A stretch of 50,173 nucleotides of DNA from JAGXIT01 sp964393815 (GTDB lineage: Bacteria > Patescibacteriota > Saccharimonadia > Saccharimonadales > UBA4665). Below, piece by piece: positions 9,043-16,157 of this stretch. The stretch is taken from NCBI GenBank assembly GCA_964393815.1, contig CAYMUP010000004.1:1-50173 (forward strand), read 5' to 3'. The notes under the pieces were generated by a model, which saw only the letters and a program-made list of their open reading frames with translations, made no database searches and was not told where the DNA came from. The position numbers and the translations under genes are program-made. Every line of letters begins with the position of its first letter. The first letter of the stretch is position 1.

Positions 9043-10152
9043 ATGTCAAAACGTGATTACTACGAAGTGCTTGGCGTGGCAAAAGGCGCCTCGGCTGATG
9101 AAATAAAAAAGGCTTTCCGCCGGAAAGCCGTCGAGCTGCATCCTGACAAACAGGGCGGCGACGAGGCGAAGTTTAAAGAAGTAAATGAAGCCTACGAGGT
9201 GCTCAAAGACCAGAGTAAGCGTCAGCGCTACGACCAGTTTGGCCATGCCGGGGTAGGAGGTGCGAGCAACGGTGGTGGTAACCCATTTGGCGGCTACGGC
9301 GGCGAGTGGAGTGGCCAAAACGTTAACTTTGACTTTGGTGATCTCGGCCTCGGCGATATATTTGGCAGTTTTTTTGGTGGTGGCGCCCAGCATGGTGGTG
9401 CTCGGCAGACGCGAGGCAACGATGTTGAGACCAGGGTAGAAATCAGCTTCGAACAGGCTGTTTTTGGTACTGAAGTAGACCTCAAATTAAACCTTGATGA
9501 CACCTGTGAACACTGCAAAGGCACCACCGTAGAACCAGGCCATGAGCTTAAAACTTGTGAGACGTGTAAGGGTAATGGGCAAGTAGTTACTGCAGTCCGA
9601 ACTATATTTGGCAACATACAGCAAGCCGCCGTTTGCCCAGATTGCAAAGGCCGGGGTAAGGTGCCAGAAAAAGTCTGTAGCGTTTGCCGCGGCTCCGGCA
9701 CGCAGCGCAAAAGCCAAACGGTGCAGCTCAAAATCCCCGCCGGCATCGATGACGGTGCAACCATTCGCTTGCGAGAGCACGGCGAAGCAGTGGCAAATGG
9801 CCCCAAGGGCGACCTCTATGTCCACATCCGCGTCAAAGCTCACAAACGCTTCACGCGCGAAGGCGACCTTATACTCAGCGAAGAGCACATCGGCATGGTA
9901 GACGCAGCACTCGGCACCGAAATAGAAGTCGATACGGTCGATGGCCTCGTGCGCATGAAAGTACCAGCCGGCACACAGAGTGGGAGCGACTTTAAGCTTT
10001 CTGCCCACGGCGTCCCACACATGCGCAGCGAATCTCGCGGTGCTCACATTGTAACTATCGTCGTTGACACTCCCACAAACCTCAGTCGTGACCAGCGAAA
10101 CCTGCTTGAGCAATTCCGCACAACCCCACCCAAAAAACGCGGCATATTTTAG
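9043..10152 (+). CDS. dnaJ: Co-chaperone DnaJ (Hsp40)
   Basis: Stimulates DnaK ATPase and delivers unfolded clients. Type I DnaJ of 369 residues: J domain (1-70) with HPD at 33-35, Gly/Phe-rich linker (about 70-125), a zinc-binding domain with four cysteine repeats (CEHCKGTT, CETCKGNG, CPDCKGRG, CSVCRGSG; about 155-220), then two beta-sandwich client-binding domains and a C-terminal end QFRTTPPKKRGIF. The first cysteine repeat departs slightly from CxxCxGxG (CEHCKGTT). It is transcribed separately from dnaK, from a CIRCE-controlled, nearly leaderless promoter. Heat induction through loss of HrcA repression is expected. Confidence 0.98.
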   Translation: MSKRDYYEVLGVAKGASADEIKKAFRRKAVELHPDKQGGDEAKFKEVNEAYEVLKDQSKRQRYDQFGHAGVGGASNGGGNPFGGYGGEWSGQNVNFDFGDLGLGDIFGSFFGGGAQHGGARQTRGNDVETRVEISFEQAVFGTEVDLKLNLDDTCEHCKGTTVEPGHELKTCETCKGNGQVVTAVRTIFGNIQQAAVCPDCKGRGKVPEKVCSVCRGSGTQRKSQTVQLKIPAGIDDGATIRLREHGEAVANGPKGDLYVHIRVKAHKRFTREGDLILSEEHIGMVDAALGTEIEVDTVDGLVRMKVPAGTQSGSDFKLSAHGVPHMRSESRGAHIVTIVVDTPTNLSRDQRNLLEQFRTTPPKKRGIF

Positions 10153-10176
10153 TAATTGCACTGGTTTCCTCAAGGC

Positions 10177-10205
10177 TTGCAAAGTCTCGGCCTCCCAAGC
10201 ATAAT
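10177..10205 (+). promoter_or_regulatory. Promoter of the 38-aa pilin-like gene
   Basis: -35 TTGCAA (10177-10182), 17-bp spacer, -10 CATAAT (10200-10205). The ATG at 10216 is 10 nt downstream, again a near-leaderless arrangement. Confidence 0.6.
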
Positions 10206-10215
10206 AGCTAGTAAC

Positions 10216-10332
10216 ATGCTTAAGCTAAAAAATAATCAACGTGGGCTCATAACGATGGAGCTGGTGCTGCTCATCATCATGGCCGCGGTAGTCTATCTCG
10301 TCTACAAAAAAGTCCAATCCGCGCAACAATAA
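10216..10332 (+). CDS. Small protein with a class III (prepilin-like) N-terminus, 38 aa
   Basis: Reads MLKLKNNQRG, then LITMELVLLIIMAAVVYLVY and a short basic tail. A basic leader ending in Gly, then a hydrophobic helix with Glu at position +5 (L-I-T-M-E), is the hallmark of type IV prepilins cleaved by PilD. The protein stops right after the helix, so it would be a pilin core helix without a head domain. A promoter at 10177-10205 supports expression. Alternatively it is just a small single-pass membrane peptide. It is 37 bases upstream of the ATP-grasp gene. Confidence 0.55.
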   Translation: MLKLKNNQRGLITMELVLLIIMAAVVYLVYKKVQSAQQ

Positions 10333-10369
10333 TTTGCGACCCGAAGCAAGAACTGAGACAATGCTTGCT

Positions 10370-11284
10370 ATGAGCAAGCGAATACTGATAATAGCTTCTG
10401 CGGAAGAATCCGACCCAACCAGGATTAAAATCAATGATGACTTTGTCGCTAACCTGCAAGAGAAGTTAGGGAGTGACGTAAAGCTAGAGTGGCACAATTA
10501 CCGTGATTTACTTATAGAGTTTCACACCAACAAGATAGAGGTTTCGGTGCTTTCTACTAGGGAGTCGCTGTCAGTGTTTGATTTTGTGTATTTCAAATCC
10601 TTTTTTCGCTATTCGGAGCACGCGGCGGCGGTTGCCGCGTATCTGGATCGACATGAAATCCCCTATGTCTGCACTGAACTGAGAAATCACATTGCGCTTA
10701 CGAAAGTAACTCAGTTTACGCGACTGGCCCAGGCGGGTATACCGATTGCAAAGACGGTGTTTATGCACCCAACTGCCTACCGCAAGAACTTCGCGATGCT
10801 TGAGCAAAAACTTGGTCTGCCATTTATCTTTAAGTCTACCGATGGGAGTGGGGGAGACGAAAACTACCTGATCGAGACCGAGGTTGAGCTACAAAAGGCT
10901 CTAGATGATTACCCAGAGCTTCATTTTGTGGCTCAAAACTTTATAGCCAACGACAGCGACCTTAGGGTGCTGATCGTCGGCGGAGAGATCAAGCTGATTA
11001 TTAAAAGGACAAGGGCGGGCGATTCGCATCTCAACAACACCTCTCAGGGCGGCGCAGCAGAAATTTTGCCCCTAGATCAACTGCCGAGCGAACACCAAGC
11101 CATTGCACTTTCGGCGGCTCGAATCATGAATAGGGAGGTGGCTGGTGTGGACCTGATGTTCGAGGGTGGGACAGGAGATCCATATGTGTTAGAGGTCAAT
11201 GCAAGCCCGCAGATCGGCAGTGGGGCGTTTATGGAAGAAAAAGTGGATATATATTGCAATTATTTTAGAAATGTGGTAAAATAG
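10370..11284 (+). CDS. RimK-like ATP-grasp ligase
   Basis: ATP-grasp enzyme that would form an amide bond between a carboxylate and an amino group, as RimK, glutathione synthetase and LysX do. The N-terminal pre-ATP-grasp region is about residues 1-100; the ATP-grasp core includes the lysine strand LPFIFKSTDGSGG (about 155), VAQNFIANDSDLRVLIVGGE, and the Mg-binding C-terminal GVDLMFEG and YVLEVNASPQIG. The start is placed at ATGAGCAAG (10370); GACAAT ends seven bases upstream with TTGCGA 17 bp before it, giving another leaderless start. It sits 25 bases upstream of the RimB-RimK fusion gene and is probably co-transcribed. Substrate unknown. Confidence 0.8.
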   Translation: MSKRILIIASAEESDPTRIKINDDFVANLQEKLGSDVKLEWHNYRDLLIEFHTNKIEVSVLSTRESLSVFDFVYFKSFFRYSEHAAAVAAYLDRHEIPYVCTELRNHIALTKVTQFTRLAQAGIPIAKTVFMHPTAYRKNFAMLEQKLGLPFIFKSTDGSGGDENYLIETEVELQKALDDYPELHFVAQNFIANDSDLRVLIVGGEIKLIIKRTRAGDSHLNNTSQGGAAEILPLDQLPSEHQAIALSAARIMNREVAGVDLMFEGGTGDPYVLEVNASPQIGSGAFMEEKVDIYCNYFRNVVK

Positions 11285-11309
11285 ATAGGTATCATAAACT
11301 GAGAAATCT

Positions 11310-12719
11310 ATGGCTACTGAAAAAATAACTATTGGACCATCTGAACTTCTGTCATTCCCAGAGATAGAACTGGAAGCGGTGCCTGCGCGTGTAGACACCG
11401 GCGCCCGGACCTCTACTATTTGGGCGTCTAACATTCAGGAGCAAGAAGGCACGCTCAGCTACACGCTTTTTGATTCTACCAATGACCTCCATACCGGCAG
11501 GATCATAACCACTGACCATTTTACGAAGCTTGTCGTGACGCCTTCAAATGGCATTGCCGAGGAAAGATATGTCGTGAAACTGTTGGTAGTTTTTGCAGGC
11601 AAGCGGATCCGTGCCTCATTTACGCTTGCAAATCGCTCAACGCAGTCATACCCGGTACTGGTTGGCCGCAATGTGCTGAGAGGGAAGTTTATCGTCGATG
11701 TGAGCCGCAAAGAACTGTTCGATGATGAAACGGACAAAGCTAAAGAACTTGAAAAAGGCTTCATGCAAGCGCAGCTGGCAAAAGCTGCCAAGCAAAGTCA
11801 TCCGCACAGCTCCTTGCACATTGCGATCTTGTCCAAAGGGGCGGCAAATTATACGACGAAGCGGCTCAAAGAAGTAGCAATGGCTCGAGGACATGACGTG
11901 CGCGTCGTCAATTACGCCAAATGCTACATGACCATGGAAAAGGGCAAGCCAGTTGTCTACTACAATGGCAAAGAGCTACCCAAGTTTGACGTCGTTATCC
12001 CGCGGATTGCCCAGAGCTATACTAAGTATGGTACCGCAGTGGTGCGTCAGTTTGAGATGCAGGGCATATACAGTACTGCGAGCTCTATTGCTATCAACCG
12101 TTCACGCGATAAATTGCGCGCCATGCAGATTCTCGCACGCCAGGATGTGGGTATCCCAAAGACTGTTTTTGCCCGTGAGTCTGCCAACCTAGAAGAAATT
12201 GTAGACCTTGCAGGCGGTGCGCCTGTTATCATCAAGGTAGCGCGTGGCACACACGGCAACGGCGTGGTACTAGCCGAGACCAAAAAAGCAGCCAAAGCAG
12301 TAATGCAGGCATTTTATGTTGAGGGTGTGAACTTTGTGGTGCAAGAGTTTGTCAAAGAGTCCGCTGGCACAGACATACGCGTGCTGGTCGTGGGTAACCG
12401 CGTGGTGGCAAGCATCATCCGCCAGAGCCTGGATGATGACTTCCGTAGTAACACACACCAGGGTGGTGTCGGCAAAAAGGTCAAGCTCACTGACGAAGAA
12501 GAAAAAACCGCCATTCGCGCTGCTCGTGCGCTGAGCCTCCCCATTTGCGGCGTCGACATGATGCGCTCCGACGACGGGCCAAAGGTGCTCGAGGTCAATT
12601 CTAGCGCTAGCATAAAAACGCCAGAGCTTATTACCGGTCGAGATGTGGCGACCAAGATTATCGAGTATGTCGAGCGAAACGCAAAAGCCAAGCACAAAAA
12701 AGACAAAGTGGGCGCGTAG
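11310..12719 (+). CDS. RimB-like protease fused to a RimK-type ATP-grasp ligase
   Basis: Two-domain protein of 469 residues. Residues 1-145 form a retropepsin-like putative zinc/aspartyl protease domain of the RimB type (PF05618), with the active-site motif VDTGA (Asp29) and PVLVGRNVLRG. Residues about 165-460 are a RimK-like ATP-grasp ligase: IPRIAQSYTKYG, the lysine strand PVIIKVARGTHGNGV, VQEFVKESAGTDIRVLVVGN and the metal-binding GVDMM / KVLEVNSSA. RimK adds glutamates to ribosomal protein S6, and RimB removes them in Pseudomonas; having both in one chain suggests a combined writer and eraser. Whether S6 is the target here is inference. The next gene overlaps its 3' end. Confidence 0.85.
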   Translation: MATEKITIGPSELLSFPEIELEAVPARVDTGARTSTIWASNIQEQEGTLSYTLFDSTNDLHTGRIITTDHFTKLVVTPSNGIAEERYVVKLLVVFAGKRIRASFTLANRSTQSYPVLVGRNVLRGKFIVDVSRKELFDDETDKAKELEKGFMQAQLAKAAKQSHPHSSLHIAILSKGAANYTTKRLKEVAMARGHDVRVVNYAKCYMTMEKGKPVVYYNGKELPKFDVVIPRIAQSYTKYGTAVVRQFEMQGIYSTASSIAINRSRDKLRAMQILARQDVGIPKTVFARESANLEEIVDLAGGAPVIIKVARGTHGNGVVLAETKKAAKAVMQAFYVEGVNFVVQEFVKESAGTDIRVLVVGNRVVASIIRQSLDDDFRSNTHQGGVGKKVKLTDEEEKTAIRAARALSLPICGVDMMRSDDGPKVLEVNSSASIKTPELITGRDVATKIIEYVERNAKAKHKKDKVGA

Positions 12720-13170
12720 CCTAATATACGCTACTGCTAGTGCATGGTTTAGGCCAGTGGCACTACTGATAGTGTGTGCGGCAATTTCTTTGCTACTTTT
12801 TAGGCTCGATAGACCGGCAAGTCGACGATTGACACTCGGTGGTGAGCAGTTCCAGTTAGAAATTGTAGACAGCCAAGCCGCGCGGGAAAAAGGTTTGAGT
12901 GGCAGGGAATCGCTCGCTCCAGATCGGGCAATGCTTTTTGTTTTTGAGGCTCCAGCGCGGGCCTGCATGTGGATGAAAGACATGCGCTTTTCTATCGATA
13001 TGGTGTGGCTCGACGCAGATAAAAAGGTTATAAAAATAGAGCAAGGTGCCCCGCCCGAGACATATCCGCAGGTTTTTTGCACCGCTGGAAATGCAAGCTA
13101 CGTTCTGGAGCTGCCGAGTGGCACGGCGGCGAAGAAACATATAAGGCTCGGACACTCACTAGATTTTTAG
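12667..13170 (+). CDS. DUF192 family protein, membrane-anchored
   Basis: The DUF192 domain (small beta-barrel, function unsettled) spans about the last 110 residues, with the typical VDSQAAREKGLSGRESL, MLFVFE, MWMKDMRFSIDMVWLD and YVLELPSGTA signatures. Upstream is one TM segment (VALLIVCAAISLLLF). The start is uncertain: ATG at 12667 gives a basic N-terminus MSSETQKPSTKKTKWAR with correct positive-inside topology but overlaps rimK by 53 bases. GTG at 12757 would start inside the TM segment. I prefer 12667. The domain would face outside the membrane. The operon-like position after the ATP-grasp genes suggests co-transcription. Confidence 0.8.
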   Translation: MSSETQKPSTKKTKWARSLIYATASAWFRPVALLIVCAAISLLLFRLDRPASRRLTLGGEQFQLEIVDSQAAREKGLSGRESLAPDRAMLFVFEAPARACMWMKDMRFSIDMVWLDADKKVIKIEQGAPPETYPQVFCTAGNASYVLELPSGTAAKKHIRLGHSLDF

Positions 13171-13238
13171 TGAAGCTCGAGCAAGATAATTGCGGGAAAA
13201 AGTACTTGCTACGTCACGGGGGATAAACTAGGGGAAAT

Positions 13239-13278
13239 AAAAAAACCACTCTGCTCGGGGTGGATGAGCAGAGTGGTT
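13239..13278 (-). terminator. Terminator of the CsbD gene
   Basis: Perfect 13-bp stem (13244-13256 with 13266-13278) and 9-nt loop. On the minus strand it is followed by a T-run (the A-run 13239-13245 on the plus strand). Confidence 0.85.
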
Positions 13279-13301
13279 AAGGGGCATTTAAATGCTTCGG
13301 T

Positions 13302-13478
13302 CTAGAGATTTACTCTATCGCCGAAGTCTCGATTGCGGTTGATTGAGTCCTCGGCCTTGTCTTTGGCCTCGCCTCTCGCCTTCAACGCTTTGCCTTCCAT
13401 TTCTTGTCGCTTGTTCTTTGTGACCTTGCCGGCAGTTTCTTTCATTTGACCACTCATTTTGTCGCTAATATCACCCAT
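13302..13478 (-). CDS. CsbD-like stress protein, 58 aa
   Basis: Small, highly charged, glycine/lysine-rich helical protein of the CsbD family: MGDISDKMSGQMKETAGKV, then an EMEGKALKARGEAKDKAED repeat pattern. CsbD proteins accumulate in general stress in Firmicutes and other bacteria; their mechanism is unknown. An in-frame extension upstream exists, but the start MGDISDK is chosen because AAAGGAA lies nine bases before it and matches family length. A possible promoter, TTAACG-17-TACTAC, lies around 13509-13537 on the minus strand. A strong terminator follows. The gene is monocistronic. Confidence 0.85.
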   Translation of the reverse strand: MGDISDKMSGQMKETAGKVTKNKRQEMEGKALKARGEAKDKAEDSINRNRDFGDRVNL

Positions 13479-13614
13479 ACTACTTATTCCTTTCGTTAGT
13501 TTAGTAGTACGTACTAGTAAACACCACGTTAACACTCTCGGCTGTAAGATATTTTAGTAAGGTTTTGTAGGATTTTTAAATGTCACACGGAAAGTTGGGA
13601 AGTATATTGACCAT

Positions 13615-13722
13615 ATGCTTAAACTGATTACACTACTGCTCCGTGCACGTCGTATCATCGCCTTTCTTTTAGTGGTGCGAGGCGCCTACAAGGCTGTTAA
13701 GGCCGAGCGTCCTACCAGATAA
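13615..13722 (+). CDS. Small basic membrane peptide, 35 aa (tentative)
   Basis: Short reading frame MLKLITLLLRARRIIAFLLVV with a basic tail. Support is the -10 box TATATT at 13603-13608, which ends six bases before the ATG, matching the leaderless pattern of neighbouring genes. There is no SD. It could be a real amphipathic membrane peptide or a chance frame. Confidence 0.35.
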   Translation: MLKLITLLLRARRIIAFLLVVRGAYKAVKAERPTR

Positions 13723-13737
13723 AACTACTAAAAACTA

Positions 13738-13746
13738 TGCTATGAT
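13738..13746 (+). promoter_or_regulatory. Extended -10 box, leaderless start of 13753 gene
   Basis: TGC-TATGAT ends six bases before the ATG at 13753; the transcription start would coincide with the A of ATG. Confidence 0.6.
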
Positions 13747-13752
13747 GAGCGT

Positions 13753-14247
13753 ATGACCAACCTGCTTATCCTTGGGGCGCTGCTGCTCGTGCCAGCGGTA
13801 CTTTTGGTGGTGCTAAAGGCAAACGGCGGGGTGGCCTTTTTGTCACTATGCCTTGGTAACATGCTTGTAACAGCGCTCGGGTCAGATGTGAGCGAGCTGC
13901 TGTCTTCTTTTTCCCCAGACAACTACCTGCTCGTAAACCAGTGGACAAAAGTAGCGTTGCTTTTGCTACCGTTTGTCATCACTATGCTATTTACAAAGGG
14001 AAGTGTGACGAGTGGAAGTAAGCTCGTGTTTAATATAATTGTTTCGCTAGCCTGTGGTGCCCTACTTATCTCACTTGTTATGCCGCTGCTGCCCAGCGAT
14101 TTGCAAAGCTCGCTCAAAGAAGAACCGCTTTGGATGGAGGTAACAAATCTGTACGTGGCAATCATCATCCTTGGCTCGATAACCAGTATGGCCATGCTGC
14201 TAAAAGGTCACGCGGGCACTTCCCACGAAGGCAAAAAACACAAGTGA
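13753..14247 (+). CDS. Hypothetical membrane protein, 164 aa
   Basis: Not recognised. About four hydrophobic segments: residues 3-20 (LLILGALLLVPAVLLVVL), 24-44, 66-82, 92-113 and a further one at about 134-153, then a short His/Lys-rich tail. The pattern VLLVVLKANGGVAFLSLCLGN suggests an integral inner-membrane protein. No SD; an extended -10 lies directly upstream. It is followed by a strong bidirectional terminator shared with tRNA-Lys. Confidence 0.7.
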   Translation: MTNLLILGALLLVPAVLLVVLKANGGVAFLSLCLGNMLVTALGSDVSELLSSFSPDNYLLVNQWTKVALLLLPFVITMLFTKGSVTSGSKLVFNIIVSLACGALLISLVMPLLPSDLQSSLKEEPLWMEVTNLYVAIIILGSITSMAMLLKGHAGTSHEGKKHK

Positions 14248-14266
14248 ACCAACGTATCATATAGAC

Positions 14267-14305
14267 AAACTAAAAGCCCCGCTTTAAAAACGGGGCTTTT
14301 AGTTT
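14267..14305. terminator. Bidirectional terminator between 13753 gene and tRNA-Lys
   Basis: Perfect 15-bp inverted repeat (14267-14281 with 14291-14305), core AAAAGCCCCG/CGGGGCTTTT, flanked by A and T runs. The last base of the tRNA CCA end is also the first base of the stem on the minus strand. Confidence 0.9.
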
Positions 14306-14380
14306 GGAGGGTCCAGTGAGGCTCGAACTCACGACACGCGGCTTAAAAGGCCGCTGCTCTACCGACTGAGCTATGGACCC
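14305..14380 (-). tRNA. tRNA-Lys (anticodon TTT)
   Basis: Complete cloverleaf on the minus strand: acceptor GGGTCCA/TGGACCC, D stem GCTC/GAGC, anticodon stem GCGGC-CTTTTAA-GCCGC, T arm GTGAG-TTCGAGC-CTCAC. The CCA end is encoded; the discriminator base reads T, unusual for lysine tRNA. A promoter lies about 165 bases upstream (14546-14573), leaving a long structured leader. Confidence 0.97.
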
Positions 14381-14540
14381 GCACATGGGTAATGAGACAA
14401 AACCTCACGGTTTTTTCTCATCGCGCCGGGCGAAAAGCGTCGTTTTCGCTCGGGCTGCTCTTTTTCCCTTCGCGGGATACCACAATTTTTTACATTGGGC
14501 TAGAGCCTAGGCGCGGCAATTTCCTAGGGGAAATTAACTC
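14381..14540 (-). other. Structured leader or candidate small RNA upstream of tRNA-Lys
   Basis: This 160-bp stretch has no convincing gene. Read on the minus strand from the promoter at 14546 it contains a chain of hairpins: AATTTCC-CCTA-GGAAATT (14518-14535), the palindrome GCCTAGGC, CCC-GCGAA-GGG, a long stem GAGCGAAAA/TTTTCGCCC (about 14444-14474), and TGAGA..AAACC-GTGA-GGTTTT..TCTCA (about 14393-14421). It may be a pre-tRNA leader or a separate RNA. I cannot assign it to a known RNA family. Confidence 0.4.
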
Positions 14541-14545
14541 CTTAC

Positions 14546-14573
14546 ATTATCTATATTTTGAGGCAAAAGTCAA
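14546..14573 (-). promoter_or_regulatory. Promoter for the tRNA-Lys transcript
   Basis: On the minus strand: -35 TTGACT (14568-14573), 16-bp spacer, -10 GATAAT (14546-14551). Confidence 0.65.
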
Positions 14574-14657
14574 CCATAAGCGACAAGAAAACGGTTCATC
14601 CACCTCAGATCATGCTCATGGATAGTGAGTTATGGTTTGGTACGCTTGTAACTATAG

Positions 14658-16127
14658 ATGCGTGGACCTTTCGGTGGACGGTATAGGCAGGTACGTCGCA
14701 CGACGGTGCTGATGGTATTTTCGGCGGCCTTTTTGCTTGGGTTAGTGGCAGCAAGATTTCATATAAGTGTACCCTTGTGGTTCGGTATTTCACTTGGGGT
14801 TATTTCGCTATCTCTGTTAAAAAAGCCTATTTTTCACCTCATTTTGATTTTACTTTGCGGGCTGAGCTTGGGAGTGTGGCGCGGCGCAGAATATCTGCAG
14901 CGGCTTGAGCCATATAAAATGTACGAGCGGCAAGCGGTAACACTGCAAGCAACGGCCGATATTGACGCAGTCTACGGTGATAAAGCGCAACTTGAGTTCA
15001 CCGTCCGAGACGTAGCATTTGTAGAACCAAAAAACGTAAAAGTGCCCGGCAAAGTAAAGGTAAAAGGCTACGGCGAACTGGCAGTATACAAGGGGGATGT
15101 GCTGGAAATTTCGGGCAAGCTCTATCCGACGCGGGGGGCTAATCAGGCCACAATGGGCTACGCAAAAATCAAGCGAGTCGACAGCCATAATTCGGTTTTC
15201 GACACCATACGGCGCAAGTTTGTAGCCGGCATGCAGACGGCGCTCCCTGAGCCAATGGCCTCTTTTGGCCTTGGGTTACTCGTGGGGCAGCGCAACACTT
15301 TGCCCTATGAAACATCTCAGGCGCTGCTGATGGTGGGGCTTACTCACATTGTGGCGGTCAGCGGCTATAACCTTACGATTTTGCTTGATGCGTCGAGGCG
15401 TATTTTCGGTAAACGTTCTAAGCTACTGAGTGTTGCACTCGGATTTAGCCTGATGGGCATGTTTTTACTTTTTACGGGCGGGAGCGCGAGTATCGTACGG
15501 GCAAGCATTGTTAGTACGCTCAGTCTTGCGGCCTGGTACTACGGCCGTAAAGTGCGGCCGCTGCTGCTCGTGCTGGGTCCGGCGGCGCTGACGGCAGCGG
15601 CGAACCCTGTGTATGTCTGGTCAGACATCGGCTGGTACTTATCATTTTTGGCGTTTTTTGGCATCCTTATGATTGCGCCGAAACTACTTGGATTGCTGTA
15701 TCCCACAAGACAAGCTCCACTGCTGATCCAAGTTGCTATTGAGACATTTGCCGCAGAGCTCATGACCATACCGCTCATTTTGTATATATTTGGGCAGGTG
15801 TCTTTTGGGGGGCTTGTAGCCAATGTGTTGGTGGTGACACTGATCCCGCTCGCGATGTTGCTTTGTCTAATTGCGGGGATGGCGGGTATTTTTATGCCGA
15901 TGCTAGCAGGTCTCATAGCACTCCCAGCGCGCTATTTGCTTACATACATGCTCGACACAGCCGTGCTTCTCAGCCGGCTGCCACGGATATTTCAGACAGG
16001 AGTATATATATCGGCATTTGACCTTGGGGTTTGCTACGGCGCAGTAGCGTATATCACCTACCTACTCAATCGGCCGAAAAAACTGTGGTTTAGTAATTTT
16101 GCTGAACGAAGAATAAAAAACGAATGA
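14658..16127 (+). CDS. comEC: ComEC/Rec2 competence membrane channel, N-terminal and channel domains only
   Basis: Inner-membrane channel that carries single-stranded DNA into the cytoplasm in natural transformation. The 489 residues include two or three N-terminal TMs, an OB-like DUF4131 region (about 75-165) and the Competence domain (about 185-470) with GLGLLVGQRNTLP, LTHIVAVSGYNLTIL, GGSASIVRASIV and the long TM bundle. The C-terminal metallo-beta-lactamase domain found in many ComECs (often over 700 aa) is absent. The end is polar and basic, with no sign of truncation. Type IV pilus genes and recA in the same window make a DNA-uptake role plausible. Confidence 0.9.
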   Translation: MRGPFGGRYRQVRRTTVLMVFSAAFLLGLVAARFHISVPLWFGISLGVISLSLLKKPIFHLILILLCGLSLGVWRGAEYLQRLEPYKMYERQAVTLQATADIDAVYGDKAQLEFTVRDVAFVEPKNVKVPGKVKVKGYGELAVYKGDVLEISGKLYPTRGANQATMGYAKIKRVDSHNSVFDTIRRKFVAGMQTALPEPMASFGLGLLVGQRNTLPYETSQALLMVGLTHIVAVSGYNLTILLDASRRIFGKRSKLLSVALGFSLMGMFLLFTGGSASIVRASIVSTLSLAAWYYGRKVRPLLLVLGPAALTAAANPVYVWSDIGWYLSFLAFFGILMIAPKLLGLLYPTRQAPLLIQVAIETFAAELMTIPLILYIFGQVSFGGLVANVLVVTLIPLAMLLCLIAGMAGIFMPMLAGLIALPARYLLTYMLDTAVLLSRLPRIFQTGVYISAFDLGVCYGAVAYITYLLNRPKKLWFSNFAERRIKNE

Positions 16128-16157
16128 TTGGCATTATCTTATAAAACAATTTATACT

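Noticed and set aside
10334..10369. Upstream TTG start for the ATP-grasp gene.
   Set aside because: TTG there serves better as a -35 box (TTGCGA) of a promoter leading to the ATG at 10370.
14444..14480. GTGGTATCCCGCG on the minus strand resembles the T-box antiterminator core, and AGCAGCC resembles part of SRP RNA.
   Set aside because: No downstream aminoacyl-tRNA synthetase or amino-acid gene exists on that strand, and the flanks do not pair as T-box or SRP helices require.
14825..14865. Minus-strand AAAGTAAAATCAAAATGAGGTGAAA in comEC looked like a repeat copy.
   Set aside because: The spacing between the two halves is about 17 bases too short, and the frame on the coding strand is normal comEC.
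16128..16157. TTG start at 16128 for the Crp/Fnr gene.
   Set aside because: It would overlap the comEC end and add ten non-conserved residues; ATG 16158 gives the family-typical length.
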